In this document: positions 16,585-25,373 of the stretch, in pieces
How positions within the stretch are numbered: position 1 is the first letter of the stretch
How the letters are laid out: every line of letters begins with the position of its first letter
Source: Mechercharimyces sp. CAU 1602
Lineage (GTDB): Bacteria; Bacillota; Bacilli; Thermoactinomycetales; JANTPT01
Direction of reading: 5' to 3'
DNA: 64,000 nucleotides
NCBI RefSeq assembly: GCF_024753565.1
Contig: NZ_JANTPT010000001.1
Span: forward strand, 620,001-684,000
The notes under the pieces: generated by a model
What the model was told of the DNA's origin: nothing
What the model saw: only the letters and a program-made list of their open reading frames with translations
Database searches by the model: none
Translations under genes and position numbers: made by a program

Positions 16585-17703
16585 GTGTCTCCAACGCGAA
16601 ATTCTTATGATCATGTCGTTGTCGTTGTAATATTTCTACTGTTAGCTGTAGGTGTGATGATGGTATATAGTGCTAGTGCGGCATTCTCCTATCATAAATT
16701 TGGAGATCCGTTCTTTTACGCGAAGAGGCAAGTATTATTTGCAGCACTAGGAGTTTTTTTTATGTTTATCGTGGCGCATCTTCCCCCCGATAAGTTTGAA
16801 AAGTGGTCGAAGCCTGCGATTCTTGTTTGCTTTTCGTTGCTTGCAATTGTATTAGTTCCAGGTGTGGGTCTTTTACGGGGAGGGGCACGCAGTTGGTTGG
16901 GAATCGGTGCTTTTAGTATTCAACCGTCCGAGTTTATGAAGCTGGCGCTTATACTGTTTCTCTCTTATTATCTTTCCCGCCATGGGCATAAGCTGACTCG
17001 TTTTTGGACAGGATTATTTCCCCCATTAGCTTTGGTAGGGACTGCATTTGCCTTTATTATGATGCAACCCGACCTTGGGACGGGCACTGTATTGGTCGGT
17101 ACGGGGGTAGCCGTTCTTTTCGCTGCGGGTGCGCGCATGAAGCATCTTGTGGGTTTAATGATGGTTGGACTAGGTGGGTTTACAGCTCTTGTTTTGGCAG
17201 CGCCCTATCGGATTAAACGAATTACAGCGTTTTTAGATCCATGGCAAGATCCTTTGGGAGCGGGGTATCATCTCATTCAATCCCTTTATGCTATTGGACC
17301 TGGTGGTTTGATGGGATTAGGTCTTGGAATGAGTCGTCAAAAGCATCTTTATCTGCCTGAGCCTCATACTGACTTCATATTTTCTATTTTAGCAGAAGAG
17401 CTAGGTTTTCTAGGAGCAGGAAGTGTGATTGCATTATTTGCTATACTGGTATGGCGAGGTATTCGAATCGCGATCACGGCTCCTACTATATTTATGAGCT
17501 TAACTGCAGCGGGGATTACAGCGATGATTACCATACAAGCTGTTATCAACATAGGGGTAGTGACAGGAGCGTTTCCCGTCACAGGAATTACTCTTCCGTT
17601 TCTAAGTTACGGGGGATCTTCTTTAACGCTAACATTGGTTGCCGTTGGCATTCTTTTAAATATATCTCGCTTTGCAGAAGCGACGGGTTCTCCTCGTTAT
17701 TAA
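16585..17703 (+). CDS. spoVE: Stage V sporulation protein E, FtsW/RodA/SpoVE glycosyltransferase
   Basis: SEDS-family polytopic membrane protein with about ten helices, a peptidoglycan glycosyltransferase that partners a class B PBP. The 372-residue length fits B. subtilis SpoVE (366) and is shorter than most FtsW. Motifs are GGARSWLGIGAFSIQPSEFMK near residue 105, PDLGTGTV, and the C-terminal GITLPFLSYGGSS. I used the GTG at 16585 because GGAGGTG lies at 16571-16577; the frame opens earlier at 16567. It lies between murD and murB, where B. subtilis has spoVE. A vegetative FtsW role cannot be excluded from sequence alone. Confidence 0.87.
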   Translation: MSPTRNSYDHVVVVVIFLLLAVGVMMVYSASAAFSYHKFGDPFFYAKRQVLFAALGVFFMFIVAHLPPDKFEKWSKPAILVCFSLLAIVLVPGVGLLRGGARSWLGIGAFSIQPSEFMKLALILFLSYYLSRHGHKLTRFWTGLFPPLALVGTAFAFIMMQPDLGTGTVLVGTGVAVLFAAGARMKHLVGLMMVGLGGFTALVLAAPYRIKRITAFLDPWQDPLGAGYHLIQSLYAIGPGGLMGLGLGMSRQKHLYLPEPHTDFIFSILAEELGFLGAGSVIALFAILVWRGIRIAITAPTIFMSLTAAGITAMITIQAVINIGVVTGAFPVTGITLPFLSYGGSSLTLTLVAVGILLNISRFAEATGSPRY

Positions 17704-17918
17704 ACAGTGGTGTTAAAATAAGAGCGTTAATTTAGATTGTATTGTTATCCAGCGATAAAAAGGACAAGTGTGCGATGGTGGTAAGAGGTGTACGATGGAC
17801 AAGAATATAAAAGAGCTTGGAAACCGCCTGCTTTTTTGGGCTGTCGTCACATTTGTGAACCTTAGGCATAAGATACGGTATACCTCGTTATGCCATCGAT
17901 TTAGGGAGGGCCAACCAA
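17704..17918. other. Spacer where murG would be expected; holds a near-palindrome
   Basis: In B. subtilis murG lies between spoVE and murB. Here only 215 bases separate them and I see no MurG-like remnant. A frame at 17768-17959 (ATG at 17795 after AGAGGTG) encodes a 54-residue peptide that overlaps murB; I do not recognise it and doubt it is real. A near-symmetrical site at 17865-17894 has 7-bp arms (GGCATAA and TTATGCC) around the 8-bp palindrome GGTATACC. It sits 25 bases before the murB start and could bind a regulator. Confidence 0.5.
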
Positions 17919-18827
17919 GTGAATCAAATCATACAAGAATTAAAACAAGCACATATTGAAGATATCAGACCAAATGAACCAATGTCCCGACATACCACTT
18001 GGAAGGTGGGAGGACCGGCTGATTTACTGATTTATCCAAAGACAAAAGCAGAATTACAAGCAGCGATGATGATTATATATCGCCATCAATTGTCATGGCA
18101 CGTAGTCGGGCGGGGCTCTAACCTCCTGGTTCGAGATGGCGGATTACGTGGCGTTGTTTTTCGTTTAGATGAAGGTTTCGATGATATGGAAATTAAGGAT
18201 ACACGTGTGACGGTTGGTGGGGGCTACTCGATTGTACGTCTCTCCAACAAAATCTCTCGGATGGGTCTATCCGGACTGGAGTTTGCTGGCGGCATTCCTG
18301 GTACTGTCGGTGGTGCAGTCTATATGAATGCTGGAGCACATGGCTCGGAAGTAAGGGAAGTATTGGAATCAGCCGAAATCTTATTGGAAACAGGCGAATG
18401 GACTCGTTTGACTAATGAAGAAATGGGCTTTTCTTATCGAACCTCCATCTTACAAACAGAACTGCCTGGTATTGTAACGGAGGCTACCTTCCAAACGAAA
18501 CCAGGCGATCGAGATGAAATAGGCGCAGCGATGGCACAGTATAAAGATCGCCGTCGCATGACTCAACCTTTGCAATATCCATGTGCAGGCAGTGTGTTCC
18601 GCAATCCCCCTGGAGACCATGCCGGTCGTTTGATTGAAGCTTCCGGGTTAAAAGGGTATCGCATTGGGGATGCGGAGGTGTCAACACTGCATGCCAACTT
18701 TATCATCAACCGGGGCCAAGCTTCGGCCAACAATGTTCTCACCCTTATTGATCATATCATCCAAACGGTTGAAGAACAGTTCGGTGTATCTCTTCATCCA
18801 GAAGTATTGGTGGTGGGCGAGGAGTAA
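17919..18827 (+). CDS. murB: UDP-N-acetylenolpyruvoylglucosamine reductase
   Basis: FAD enzyme that reduces UDP-GlcNAc-enolpyruvate to UDP-MurNAc. The 302-residue protein is the short Gram-positive (type II) form. Visible motifs are the FAD-binding RHTTWKVGGPADLL near residue 24 and GRGSNLLVRDGGLRG. Further on are FAGGIPGTVGGAVYMNAGAHG and CAGSVFRNP with the catalytic Ser225. The GTG at 17919 follows GGGAGGG. murA begins 14 bases after the stop. Confidence 0.95.
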   Translation: MNQIIQELKQAHIEDIRPNEPMSRHTTWKVGGPADLLIYPKTKAELQAAMMIIYRHQLSWHVVGRGSNLLVRDGGLRGVVFRLDEGFDDMEIKDTRVTVGGGYSIVRLSNKISRMGLSGLEFAGGIPGTVGGAVYMNAGAHGSEVREVLESAEILLETGEWTRLTNEEMGFSYRTSILQTELPGIVTEATFQTKPGDRDEIGAAMAQYKDRRRMTQPLQYPCAGSVFRNPPGDHAGRLIEASGLKGYRIGDAEVSTLHANFIINRGQASANNVLTLIDHIIQTVEEQFGVSLHPEVLVVGEE

Positions 18828-18841
18828 ATGGAGGTGGAACA

Positions 18842-20113
18842 TTGACGCATTTCAACATTGAGGGCGGTTATCCGCTAGTAGGCACAATCCGTATCCAAGG
18901 AGCCAAAAATGCGGCATTGCCAATCCTGGCAGCCACTGTTTTAGCTGAAGGAGTATATGAAATTCGCGATGTCCCTCGCCTGTCTGACATTGAAGTGATG
19001 ATTGATATTTTGGAAGCATTAGGTGCAAGGATCACGCGGATTGGACATACAATTTGGGTGAATACTTTTCATCTCAATACCTCTCATATTCCGCATGATT
19101 TAATGAGAAAAATGCGTTCTTCCATATTCTTGATGGGCCCTTTATTATCTCGCCTGCAAGAAGTATGTATCTCGCGACCAGGAGGATGCGCGATTGGAGC
19201 AAGACCGATTGATCTGCATCTAAAGGGATTACAGTTACTCGGCTCTGAGATTGATGAGCGGGATGGGCATATATTGTGCCGAGCTACGATGTTGCAGGGT
19301 GCTGAGTTAACACTTGAGATGCCGAGTGTAGGTGCTACCGAAAATCTAATGATGGCAGCAGTGAAGGCAGAAGGTACAACGGTTATACGTGGAGCGGCAC
19401 GTGAGCCCGAAATCGTCGACTTACAATCATTCCTTAATAATATGGGGGCAGATATCGAGGGTGCAGGCACGAATACGATCGTTGTGCGTGGCGTAAAGAC
19501 GTTATCTCCCACCTCCCATACCATTATCCCTGATCGTATTGTAGCCGGTACATTGATGGCAGCAGCAGCAGCTACGCAAGGCGAGATCACGTTGCAGCAC
19601 GCAATTGCAGCACACCTGGATAGTTTTATTCAGCACTTAAAGGAAACGGGTACAAAAATTGAGTATGATGAGCATACGATTTGGTTACGTGGTCTGCCTC
19701 AGATGTCGGCAGTGCGCCGTGTTGCTACAGCACCCTATCCGGGTTTCCCTACTGATCTTCAACCACAGATGATGGTGTTATTATCACTGGCACAAGGGTC
19801 TAGTTTGATTACAGAAAGTATCTTTGATGCTCGACTCAAACATGTGGATGAACTAAAGAAAATGGGTGCGCACATGATTGCAGAACAAAACTCGGTGCGA
19901 ATTCGGGGAGTTCCCCAATTGTATGGGGCGCATGTGTATGCAACTGATTTACGGGCAGGTGCTGCTCTTGTGATCGCCGGTCTCTGTGCGGAAGGTCGGA
20001 CGAAAGTAGAAGGGATATCGCACATAGATCGTGGTTACGAACGGTTAGAGGAGGTATTTTGCCAGCTAGGTGGGAAAGTGGATCGTTCGGTAGCCAAAAT
20101 TCCTTTGCATTAA
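18842..20113 (+). CDS. murA: UDP-N-acetylglucosamine 1-carboxyvinyltransferase MurA
   Basis: First committed enzyme of peptidoglycan synthesis, joining phosphoenolpyruvate to UDP-GlcNAc. The 423-residue protein starts with the signature GTIRIQGAKNAALPIL and has the catalytic loop PGGCAIGARPID. Its Cys116 is the PEP-binding residue, so the enzyme is expected to be fosfomycin-sensitive. The start is a TTG at 18842, preceded by TGGAGGTGG with normal spacing; no in-frame ATG fits. A terminator follows at once (20112-20141). Confidence 0.95.
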   Translation: MTHFNIEGGYPLVGTIRIQGAKNAALPILAATVLAEGVYEIRDVPRLSDIEVMIDILEALGARITRIGHTIWVNTFHLNTSHIPHDLMRKMRSSIFLMGPLLSRLQEVCISRPGGCAIGARPIDLHLKGLQLLGSEIDERDGHILCRATMLQGAELTLEMPSVGATENLMMAAVKAEGTTVIRGAAREPEIVDLQSFLNNMGADIEGAGTNTIVVRGVKTLSPTSHTIIPDRIVAGTLMAAAAATQGEITLQHAIAAHLDSFIQHLKETGTKIEYDEHTIWLRGLPQMSAVRRVATAPYPGFPTDLQPQMMVLLSLAQGSSLITESIFDARLKHVDELKKMGAHMIAEQNSVRIRGVPQLYGAHVYATDLRAGAALVIAGLCAEGRTKVEGISHIDRGYERLEEVFCQLGGKVDRSVAKIPLH

Positions 20114-20141
20114 AAGCAGCGCAGCCCGTGTCGCTGCTTTT
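20112..20141 (+). terminator. Rho-independent terminator after murA
   Basis: Perfect 10-bp stem AAAAGCAGCG (20112-20121) with CGCTGCTTTT (20132-20141), then GTTTG. It overlaps the murA stop codon. Confidence 0.85.
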
Positions 20142-20146
20142 GTTTG

Positions 20147-20157
20147 TGTGGTAATAT
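20147..20157 (+). promoter_or_regulatory. Possible extended -10 promoter before divIB
   Basis: TGTGGTAATAT gives a TRTG-extended -10 (TAATAT, 20152-20157) straight after the murA terminator. No convincing -35 is seen. The same 13 bases TGTGGTAATATAT recur before pgeF (26641-26653). Confidence 0.5.
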
Positions 20158-20217
20158 ATACTTGAAGCTCGACAAATGTGTTTCTATTCTACCCGTGGAA
20201 GAAAGGGTGAGAGATGT

Positions 20218-20952
20218 TTGTTGAAACCAAGTGTACCCAAGTTGCCAACATCTTCTCAACCCAAGCCGCTTAAATTTCGTTCATGGAAGGGCATCGGGTT
20301 GATTTTTCTCTTTTTTACCGCTGTACTGCTGCTATTATTTTTGCAATCACCGCTAGGACGAGTAGACTCCGTACGAGTGCAAGGGAACCATTGGATAACA
20401 GAAGGAGAGGTGCGTAAGCAACTCTCGATTGGGGAAGGCTCCTCATTCTTTGGTTGGAGTGCCGATGATGTAGAAGATGGCCTTACGACTCTCCCCACAA
20501 TAAAAGATGTGGATGTACAAAAAGAGTATCCAGGCGTTGTACAAGTACATATCCGAGAACATGATCACGTCGCATCGTGGCAAAGCGGAGGAAACGTATA
20601 TCCAGTGCTGGGAAATGGTCTGATTATTCATCAAGAGAGTGAGCAGGCGCAACATACTTTATTGCTTAAGGAATGGCGACAGGAACAAGTAAAAAAGATC
20701 GGACAAGCCCTCACCCAACTATCCCCGGACTTGCGAAAACATCTTGTGACGATCTCACCTTATCCCAATGAGGTGTATGACGACGGAATTGAGATGACTA
20801 CCGTTTACGATCATAAGGTCTTTATGCGTTTGGCAGAGCTTGATCGCTTTACCAACTATGAGTTTTTCCGTGATAAGCCAGCTGGAAAGCTTTATATTCT
20901 CGATAGTATCTGGTTTGTACCTGATGCGAAAACGGCTTCTTCATCGGATTGA
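20218..20952 (+). CDS. divIB: Cell division protein DivIB (FtsQ family)
   Basis: Bitopic divisome protein of 244 residues. It has a cytoplasmic tail, a membrane helix near residues 27-45 (IGLIFLFFTAVLLLLFL), then an extracellular POTRA domain (RVDSVRVQGNHWITEGEVRK to YPGVVQVHIREH) and the beta domain. It is expected to complex with FtsL and DivIC. I prefer the TTG at 20218 because GGTGA (20206-20210) lies 7 bases upstream. An in-frame ATG at 20176 would add 14 residues but has no ribosome binding site and falls close to the predicted -10. The ylxW, ylxX and sbp genes that follow divIB in B. subtilis are absent. Confidence 0.87.
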   Translation: MLKPSVPKLPTSSQPKPLKFRSWKGIGLIFLFFTAVLLLLFLQSPLGRVDSVRVQGNHWITEGEVRKQLSIGEGSSFFGWSADDVEDGLTTLPTIKDVDVQKEYPGVVQVHIREHDHVASWQSGGNVYPVLGNGLIIHQESEQAQHTLLLKEWRQEQVKKIGQALTQLSPDLRKHLVTISPYPNEVYDDGIEMTTVYDHKVFMRLAELDRFTNYEFFRDKPAGKLYILDSIWFVPDAKTASSSD

Positions 20953-21108
20953 AAAAGTTGAGGAGCGATAAAGGGAATCGATTGTCGGCTGTTGAATTAG
21001 AGATCATATGCAAAAGATGCTGAAGATAACGGTTAACCCTCACTTCTCCCCTGTTCCTATCTCTTTCCACCACCGGGTTGAGTTATGGGCGAGGAGGTGT
21101 ACTGAAGT

Positions 21109-22338
21109 TTGAGCAGTTCTAACTTCATTGTCGGTTTAGATATTGGAACGAGTTGTGTGCGTGCTGTAGTGGCGGATTGTAGCAAGCGCGAAGTCCAAGT
21201 AATCGGAATCGGTTCAGCCCATTCGAGGGGGATGAAGAAGGGCGCGATCATTGATATTGATCAAGCAGTTACATCGATTCGCGAGGCTATTGAGAGTGCA
21301 GAGCGAATGATTGGGATAGAGATTCATGAAGTATTTGTCGGTATTTCAGGAGGACATGTCACCCTTACACCCAGTCACGGGGTAGTGGCTGTCTCCAATG
21401 ACGATCGCGAAATTGGGGTTAATGATATTGAGCGCGTGTTGCAAGCGGCGCGTGTCATTTCACTTCCACCAGAACGTACTGTGGTAGAAGTAGTTCCAAA
21501 GCAATTTGTCGTCGACGGATTACGCGAGATTAAAGATCCCAATGGGATGATCGGAGTTCGGTTGGAAGTAGAGGCTATGATTGTCACAGGTGCGAAGACG
21601 ATGATTCATAATGTTTTACGCTGTGTAGAGAAGGCCTCTTTAACAGTTGCAGGGGTGACTTTGCTACCTTTAGCTGAAAGTGAAATTTGTCTTTCCAGCG
21701 ACGAGAAAAACTTGGGTTCGGTGCTCATCGATTTGGGGGGAGGAACAACTACGCTGACTGTGTTTCAGCAAGGGGAATTGGTTGCGACGGCAGTTGTTCC
21801 TGTTGGGGGAGAAAATATAACAAATGATTTGGCTATCGGCTTGAGGACACAACGGGAAGCGGCTGAAAAAATTAAGGTAACGTCTGGAATCGCTTCAACC
21901 AAACTTGCAGATGATGAGACGACATGTGACATCCCTTGTATCGGGAGCAATCAGAAGAGAATGGTTAGTCAGATGGAGCTTGCACAAATCATTGAACCGC
22001 GCGTGGAGGAACTTTTTCTCTTGGTACAGCGCAAGCTGGAAGAATTGGGTTATGGACAGTTAGCTGGCGGCTGGATCCTGACAGGGGGTGGAGTCTCTTT
22101 GCGTGGTACGGTGGAAGTTGCTGAAAGGGTCGGAGGTGTAAACGTACGTACAGCCATCTCCGATGCAATCGGTGACCAGGATCCTTCGTATTCTGGTGGG
22201 ATTGGCGTGGTATATTATATCGCCCGAAAATGTAACCATCATCGTGAAAGCCATGAGGGGGTCACTGCGGCTCGTAAGCAACGAAGCGGTCCATCACCAT
22301 TTGAACGAGTAAAGAGTTGGTTTAGTGAGTTTATATAG
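21109..22338 (+). CDS. ftsA: Cell division protein FtsA
   Basis: Actin-like ATPase that tethers FtsZ to the membrane. The 409 residues include phosphate-1 motif [13 protein letters not shown] at about 5-17, [14 protein letters not shown] near 205 (phosphate-2) and [12 protein letters not shown] near 322. The C-terminal stretch [12 protein letters not shown] is a likely amphipathic membrane-targeting helix. The start is a TTG at 21109 preceded by GAGGAGGTG. The upstream 156 bases separate it from divIB and hold no clear gene. ftsZ follows 29 bases downstream. Confidence 0.95.
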   Translation: MSSSNFIVGLDIGTSCVRAVVADCSKREVQVIGIGSAHSRGMKKGAIIDIDQAVTSIREAIESAERMIGIEIHEVFVGISGGHVTLTPSHGVVAVSNDDREIGVNDIERVLQAARVISLPPERTVVEVVPKQFVVDGLREIKDPNGMIGVRLEVEAMIVTGAKTMIHNVLRCVEKASLTVAGVTLLPLAESEICLSSDEKNLGSVLIDLGGGTTTLTVFQQGELVATAVVPVGGENITNDLAIGLRTQREAAEKIKVTSGIASTKLADDETTCDIPCIGSNQKRMVSQMELAQIIEPRVEELFLLVQRKLEELGYGQLAGGWILTGGGVSLRGTVEVAERVGGVNVRTAISDAIGDQDPSYSGGIGVVYYIARKCNHHRESHEGVTAARKQRSGPSPFERVKSWFSEFI

Positions 22339-22367
22339 ATGATCCTATGCCTATGGAGGGACTAGAC

Positions 22368-23486
22368 ATGTTAGAGTTTGATATGGACATCGAACAGATC
22401 GCACAAATAAAAGTGATTGGTGTAGGTGGGGGCGGTAGTAATGCTGTCAACCGCATGATAGAAGGTGGAGTAAAAGGCGTTGAATTCATCGCCGTGAATA
22501 CAGATGCACAAGCACTAAATCGAGCTAAAGCACCTGTTAAATTGCAGATAGGTGAAAAGCTCACCCGTGGGTTAGGTGCCGGTGCCAATCCAGAAGTGGG
22601 TAAAAAAGCAGCAGAAGAAAGTCAGGAATCCTTAGAGAATGTACTTAAAGGTTCAGATATGGTATTTGTAACCGCTGGGATGGGTGGAGGAACGGGTACA
22701 GGTGCCGCCCCCGCTATTGCTCAGATTGCACGCGATATTGGAGCGCTCACGGTGGGGGTGGTAACACGTCCCTTTACTTTTGAAGGTCGTAAGCGCTCCT
22801 TACAAGCGGATCTGGGTGTTAAAGCGTTAAAAGAGCATGTAGATACTCTCATTGTTATTCCTAATGATCGCTTATTGGAGCTAGTGGATAAAAATACACC
22901 GATGTTAGAAGCGTTCCGGGAAGCAGATAACGTACTACGCCAAGGTGTACAGGGGATTTCCGATTTGATCGCCGTTCCTGGTCTAATTAACTTGGATTTT
23001 GCGGATGTAAAAACGATTATGACCGAGCGAGGATCAGCGTTGATGGGTATTGGTACGGCATCAGGTGAACACCGCGCAACTGAAGCGGCTAAAAAAGCCA
23101 TTTGTAGCCCCTTGTTGGAAACCTCAATCGAGGGTGCACGCGGCGTTTTGATGAATATTACTGGTGGACATAATCTCAGCTTATATGAAGTGAATGAAGC
23201 TGCCGATATTGTGCAGTCGGCTTCGGATACAGAAGTAAACATGATCTTTGGTGCTGTGATCAATGAAGATTTCAAAGATGATATTCAAGTTACGGTAATT
23301 GCAACTGGTTTTGATCAGAAAGAGCAAGAGAGTGAGAAAGGTGCCACTGTGAAAAAGCCACAGTTTAGATCTACGGAAGAAGAGAAAGGAAATACGAAGA
23401 AAGAGTTCGATATTCGCTCATTTAAAGCAGACGAAGAAGACTCATTAGAAATTCCTACGTTTTTACGGCATAAACGCAAAAAGTGA
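22368..23486 (+). CDS. ftsZ: Cell division GTPase FtsZ
   Basis: Tubulin-like GTPase that forms the Z ring. The 372 residues have the tubulin signature [10 protein letters not shown] near residue 105, the T7 catalytic loop [11 protein letters not shown] and a C-terminal linker of about 50 residues. The conserved tail peptide [13 protein letters not shown] binds FtsA, SepF and other partners. The ATG at 22368 follows GGAGGG (22355-22360) and gives the normal MLEF start; the frame is open from an ATG at 22347. Terminated at 23500-23526. Confidence 0.97.
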   Translation: MLEFDMDIEQIAQIKVIGVGGGGSNAVNRMIEGGVKGVEFIAVNTDAQALNRAKAPVKLQIGEKLTRGLGAGANPEVGKKAAEESQESLENVLKGSDMVFVTAGMGGGTGTGAAPAIAQIARDIGALTVGVVTRPFTFEGRKRSLQADLGVKALKEHVDTLIVIPNDRLLELVDKNTPMLEAFREADNVLRQGVQGISDLIAVPGLINLDFADVKTIMTERGSALMGIGTASGEHRATEAAKKAICSPLLETSIEGARGVLMNITGGHNLSLYEVNEAADIVQSASDTEVNMIFGAVINEDFKDDIQVTVIATGFDQKEQESEKGATVKKPQFRSTEEEKGNTKKEFDIRSFKADEEDSLEIPTFLRHKRKK

Positions 23487-23499
23487 CGCATAGAATGGA

Positions 23500-23526
23500 G
23501 ATGTCCCATTATGGGGCATCTTTTTT
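23500..23526 (+). terminator. Rho-independent terminator after ftsZ
   Basis: Stem GATGTCCC (23500-23507) with GGGGCATC (23513-23520), then six T. It marks the end of the division cluster and insulates the sporulation operon. Confidence 0.88.
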
Positions 23527-23529
23527 CTG

Positions 23530-23597
23530 TTCGACAAAAAAAGTTTTATTCAAGCGTCAAGATTAGACAGACTCTGAAATATAGATTAGGATATACT
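23530..23597 (+). promoter_or_regulatory. Spo0A-activated spoIIG-type promoter
   Basis: TTCGACA at 23530-23536 is a perfect Spo0A box on the minus strand (TGTCGAA). A second, 6-of-7 box TTAGACA (23563-23569) overlaps the -35 region TAGACA. A -10 TATACT lies at 23592-23597, exactly 22 bases further on. The B. subtilis spoIIG promoter is known for the same 22-bp spacer and overlapping 0A boxes, so this is very probably its counterpart, used at the onset of sporulation. Confidence 0.8.
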
Positions 23598-23635
23598 GTT
23601 TGCAAATGAGGTTCCAGATGAGGGAGTAGTAAGAG

Positions 23636-24547
23636 ATGGTCATTTACGCAGATATGGTCTTTCTTCTGAACTTATGCATTGACTTTCTTCTCTTATGGTT
23701 GACAGCAGTGATCAGACGCCAGCCTTTCCGTTATGGCAGAGGAGGGATAGCGGCGTTGATCGGGGCTTGCTATTCCGTTACCTACCTATGGTTGGGAGGA
23801 GCGGTCTCCTATACACTTCCCGCTAAGTTGCTCGTTTCGATGGGAATCGTGTGGATTGCCTTCGGATATGTCTCTTCCGCGGCATTTTTACGCAACCTAG
23901 GGGTGTTTTATCTTATCTCATTTGTGACAGGAGGTGGAATGTTCGCGCTACATTATATCATGACGGGTGGTGGACAATCGGCAGGAGGGGCATTTTTGAC
24001 ACAGTCAGCAGGTTGGGGCTCTCCTGTTTCATGGATTTTTGTTCTCCTCGCTTTCCCAGTCATGTGGTACTATACACGAATCTCCTTTCGCTCTTTACAA
24101 GAAAAAAGCGAGATTAATCAATTTTTGACACCGATCGTAATTGTAATGGATGGAGCTCGCATTCAATGTATGGGTCTTGTGGATACTGGTAATCAACTTC
24201 GTGATCCTATGTCACGTGATCCGGTGGTTATGGTTGAATGGGAGTCTGTGCTTCCATTTATACCTGAATCTTTGCAAAAAATAATGAAGAGTGATAATTG
24301 GTGGGATTATATACACCAGTTACCACCGGAATGGACGACTCGCATTCGCATTGTCCCCTATAGAAGTGCAGGGAACGACGGGAAAATGTTGTTAGCATTG
24401 AAGCCAGATCACATCGAAGTTAAGGTGGGTGATCAGACTCATGTAACGAAGAAGGTATTGTTAGGTTTACAAGATCATCGTCTCTCTTCAGATGGTACGT
24501 ATCAAGCGATTATTCATCCCTCATGTATGCCCGTCGCAGGGACTTAA
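23636..24547 (+). CDS. spoIIGA: Sporulation sigma-E processing peptidase SpoIIGA
   Basis: Membrane-bound aspartic protease that cleaves pro-sigma E in the mother cell after a signal from the forespore (SpoIIR). The 303 residues form five N-terminal membrane helices (to about residue 150) and a cytoplasmic protease domain. The catalytic motif GLVDTGNQLRDP places Asp at position 183, the same number as in B. subtilis. It is directly followed by its substrate gene sigE. The ATG at 23636 has a modest GGGAG upstream. Confidence 0.95.
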   Translation: MVIYADMVFLLNLCIDFLLLWLTAVIRRQPFRYGRGGIAALIGACYSVTYLWLGGAVSYTLPAKLLVSMGIVWIAFGYVSSAAFLRNLGVFYLISFVTGGGMFALHYIMTGGGQSAGGAFLTQSAGWGSPVSWIFVLLAFPVMWYYTRISFRSLQEKSEINQFLTPIVIVMDGARIQCMGLVDTGNQLRDPMSRDPVVMVEWESVLPFIPESLQKIMKSDNWWDYIHQLPPEWTTRIRIVPYRSAGNDGKMLLALKPDHIEVKVGDQTHVTKKVLLGLQDHRLSSDGTYQAIIHPSCMPVAGT

Positions 24548-24568
24548 TCTAAAAAAGGGAGGATGTTG

Positions 24569-25291
24569 ATGTTGGTCAAATGGAGGATTGCTTTTCAGTT
24601 AATGTTGTATCGACTGTTAATCCATCTAGGGTTAAAGGGAGAAGAGATCTATTATATCGGGGGGAGCGAGGCGTTACCTCCACCACTGGAACGAGACGAA
24701 GAGAAATATTTGCTGGAGCGACTACCCGACGGTGATTCTGCGGTTCGTGCGATGCTGATCGAGCGTAACTTACGCTTAGTTGTCTATATTAGCCGCAAAT
24801 TTGAGAATACGGGTATCAATATTGAAGATTTGATTTCTATTGGCACTATCGGATTGATTAAAGCGGTTAATACGTTTGATCCTTCTAAAAAGATAAAGCT
24901 GGCTACCTATGCATCGCGTTGCATAGAAAATGAAATATTGATGTTTTTACGTCGCAATAATAAGATTCGCTCAGAAGTTTCATTCGATGAACCCCTTAAT
25001 ACTGATTGGGATGGAAATGAGTTGCTACTCTCTGATGTGATGGGTACGGAGGAGGATATTATTTATCGCGACATCGAAGATCAAGTGGATCGCAAGATCT
25101 TACGCACAGCACTGCTCAAATTAAGTGATCGCGAACGCAAAATTATGGAGCTTCGGTTTGGTTTGAATGGGGGCGAAGAAAAAACGCAAAAAGATGTAGC
25201 TGATATGCTAGGGATTTCACAGTCATATATTTCTCGCTTAGAGAAGCGTATCATCAAACGGTTGCAGAAAGAATTTAACAAAATGGTCTAA
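24569..25291 (+). CDS. sigE: RNA polymerase sporulation sigma factor E (pro-sigma E)
   Basis: Sigma-70 family factor for early mother-cell transcription. The 240 residues begin with an amphipathic pro-sequence of about 27 residues, ending at the SpoIIGA cleavage region before [12 protein letters not shown]. Region 2 ([14 protein letters not shown] to [17 protein letters not shown]) and region 4 helix-turn-helix ([23 protein letters not shown]) are nearly identical to B. subtilis. The ATG at 24569 is spaced 6 bases from GGGAGG; the ATG at 24563 abuts that site and is unlikely. It lies 21 bases after spoIIGA. Confidence 0.97.
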   Translation: MLVKWRIAFQLMLYRLLIHLGLKGEEIYYIGGSEALPPPLERDEEKYLLERLPDGDSAVRAMLIERNLRLVVYISRKFENTGINIEDLISIGTIGLIKAVNTFDPSKKIKLATYASRCIENEILMFLRRNNKIRSEVSFDEPLNTDWDGNELLLSDVMGTEEDIIYRDIEDQVDRKILRTALLKLSDRERKIMELRFGLNGGEEKTQKDVADMLGISQSYISRLEKRIIKRLQKEFNKMV

Positions 25292-25321
25292 AAGTTCGTT
25301 TGTTGGCAGATGAAATTATAA

Positions 25322-25371
25322 ATTTTCCTCCGAAGGAGATACTAAGCATTAAGCTTTCCTAGGAGGGGAAT
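25322..25371 (+). promoter_or_regulatory. Hairpin able to sequester the sigG ribosome binding site
   Basis: ATTTTCCTCC (25322-25331) can pair over ten positions (two of them G-U) with GGAGGGGAAT (25362-25371), which includes the entire sigG Shine-Dalgarno. A short competing hairpin CTCC-GAA-GGAG lies in the 5' arm. In B. subtilis a similar inverted repeat is thought to block translation of sigG from read-through spoIIG transcripts. A transcript starting inside the spacer would escape the block. Confidence 0.6.
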
Positions 25372-25373
25372 CG

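Noticed and set aside
17768-17959. 63-residue frame (54 residues from the ATG at 17795) between spoVE and murB
   Set aside because: It overlaps murB by about 40 bases and shows no resemblance to MurG or any family. The AGAGGTG site alone is not enough.
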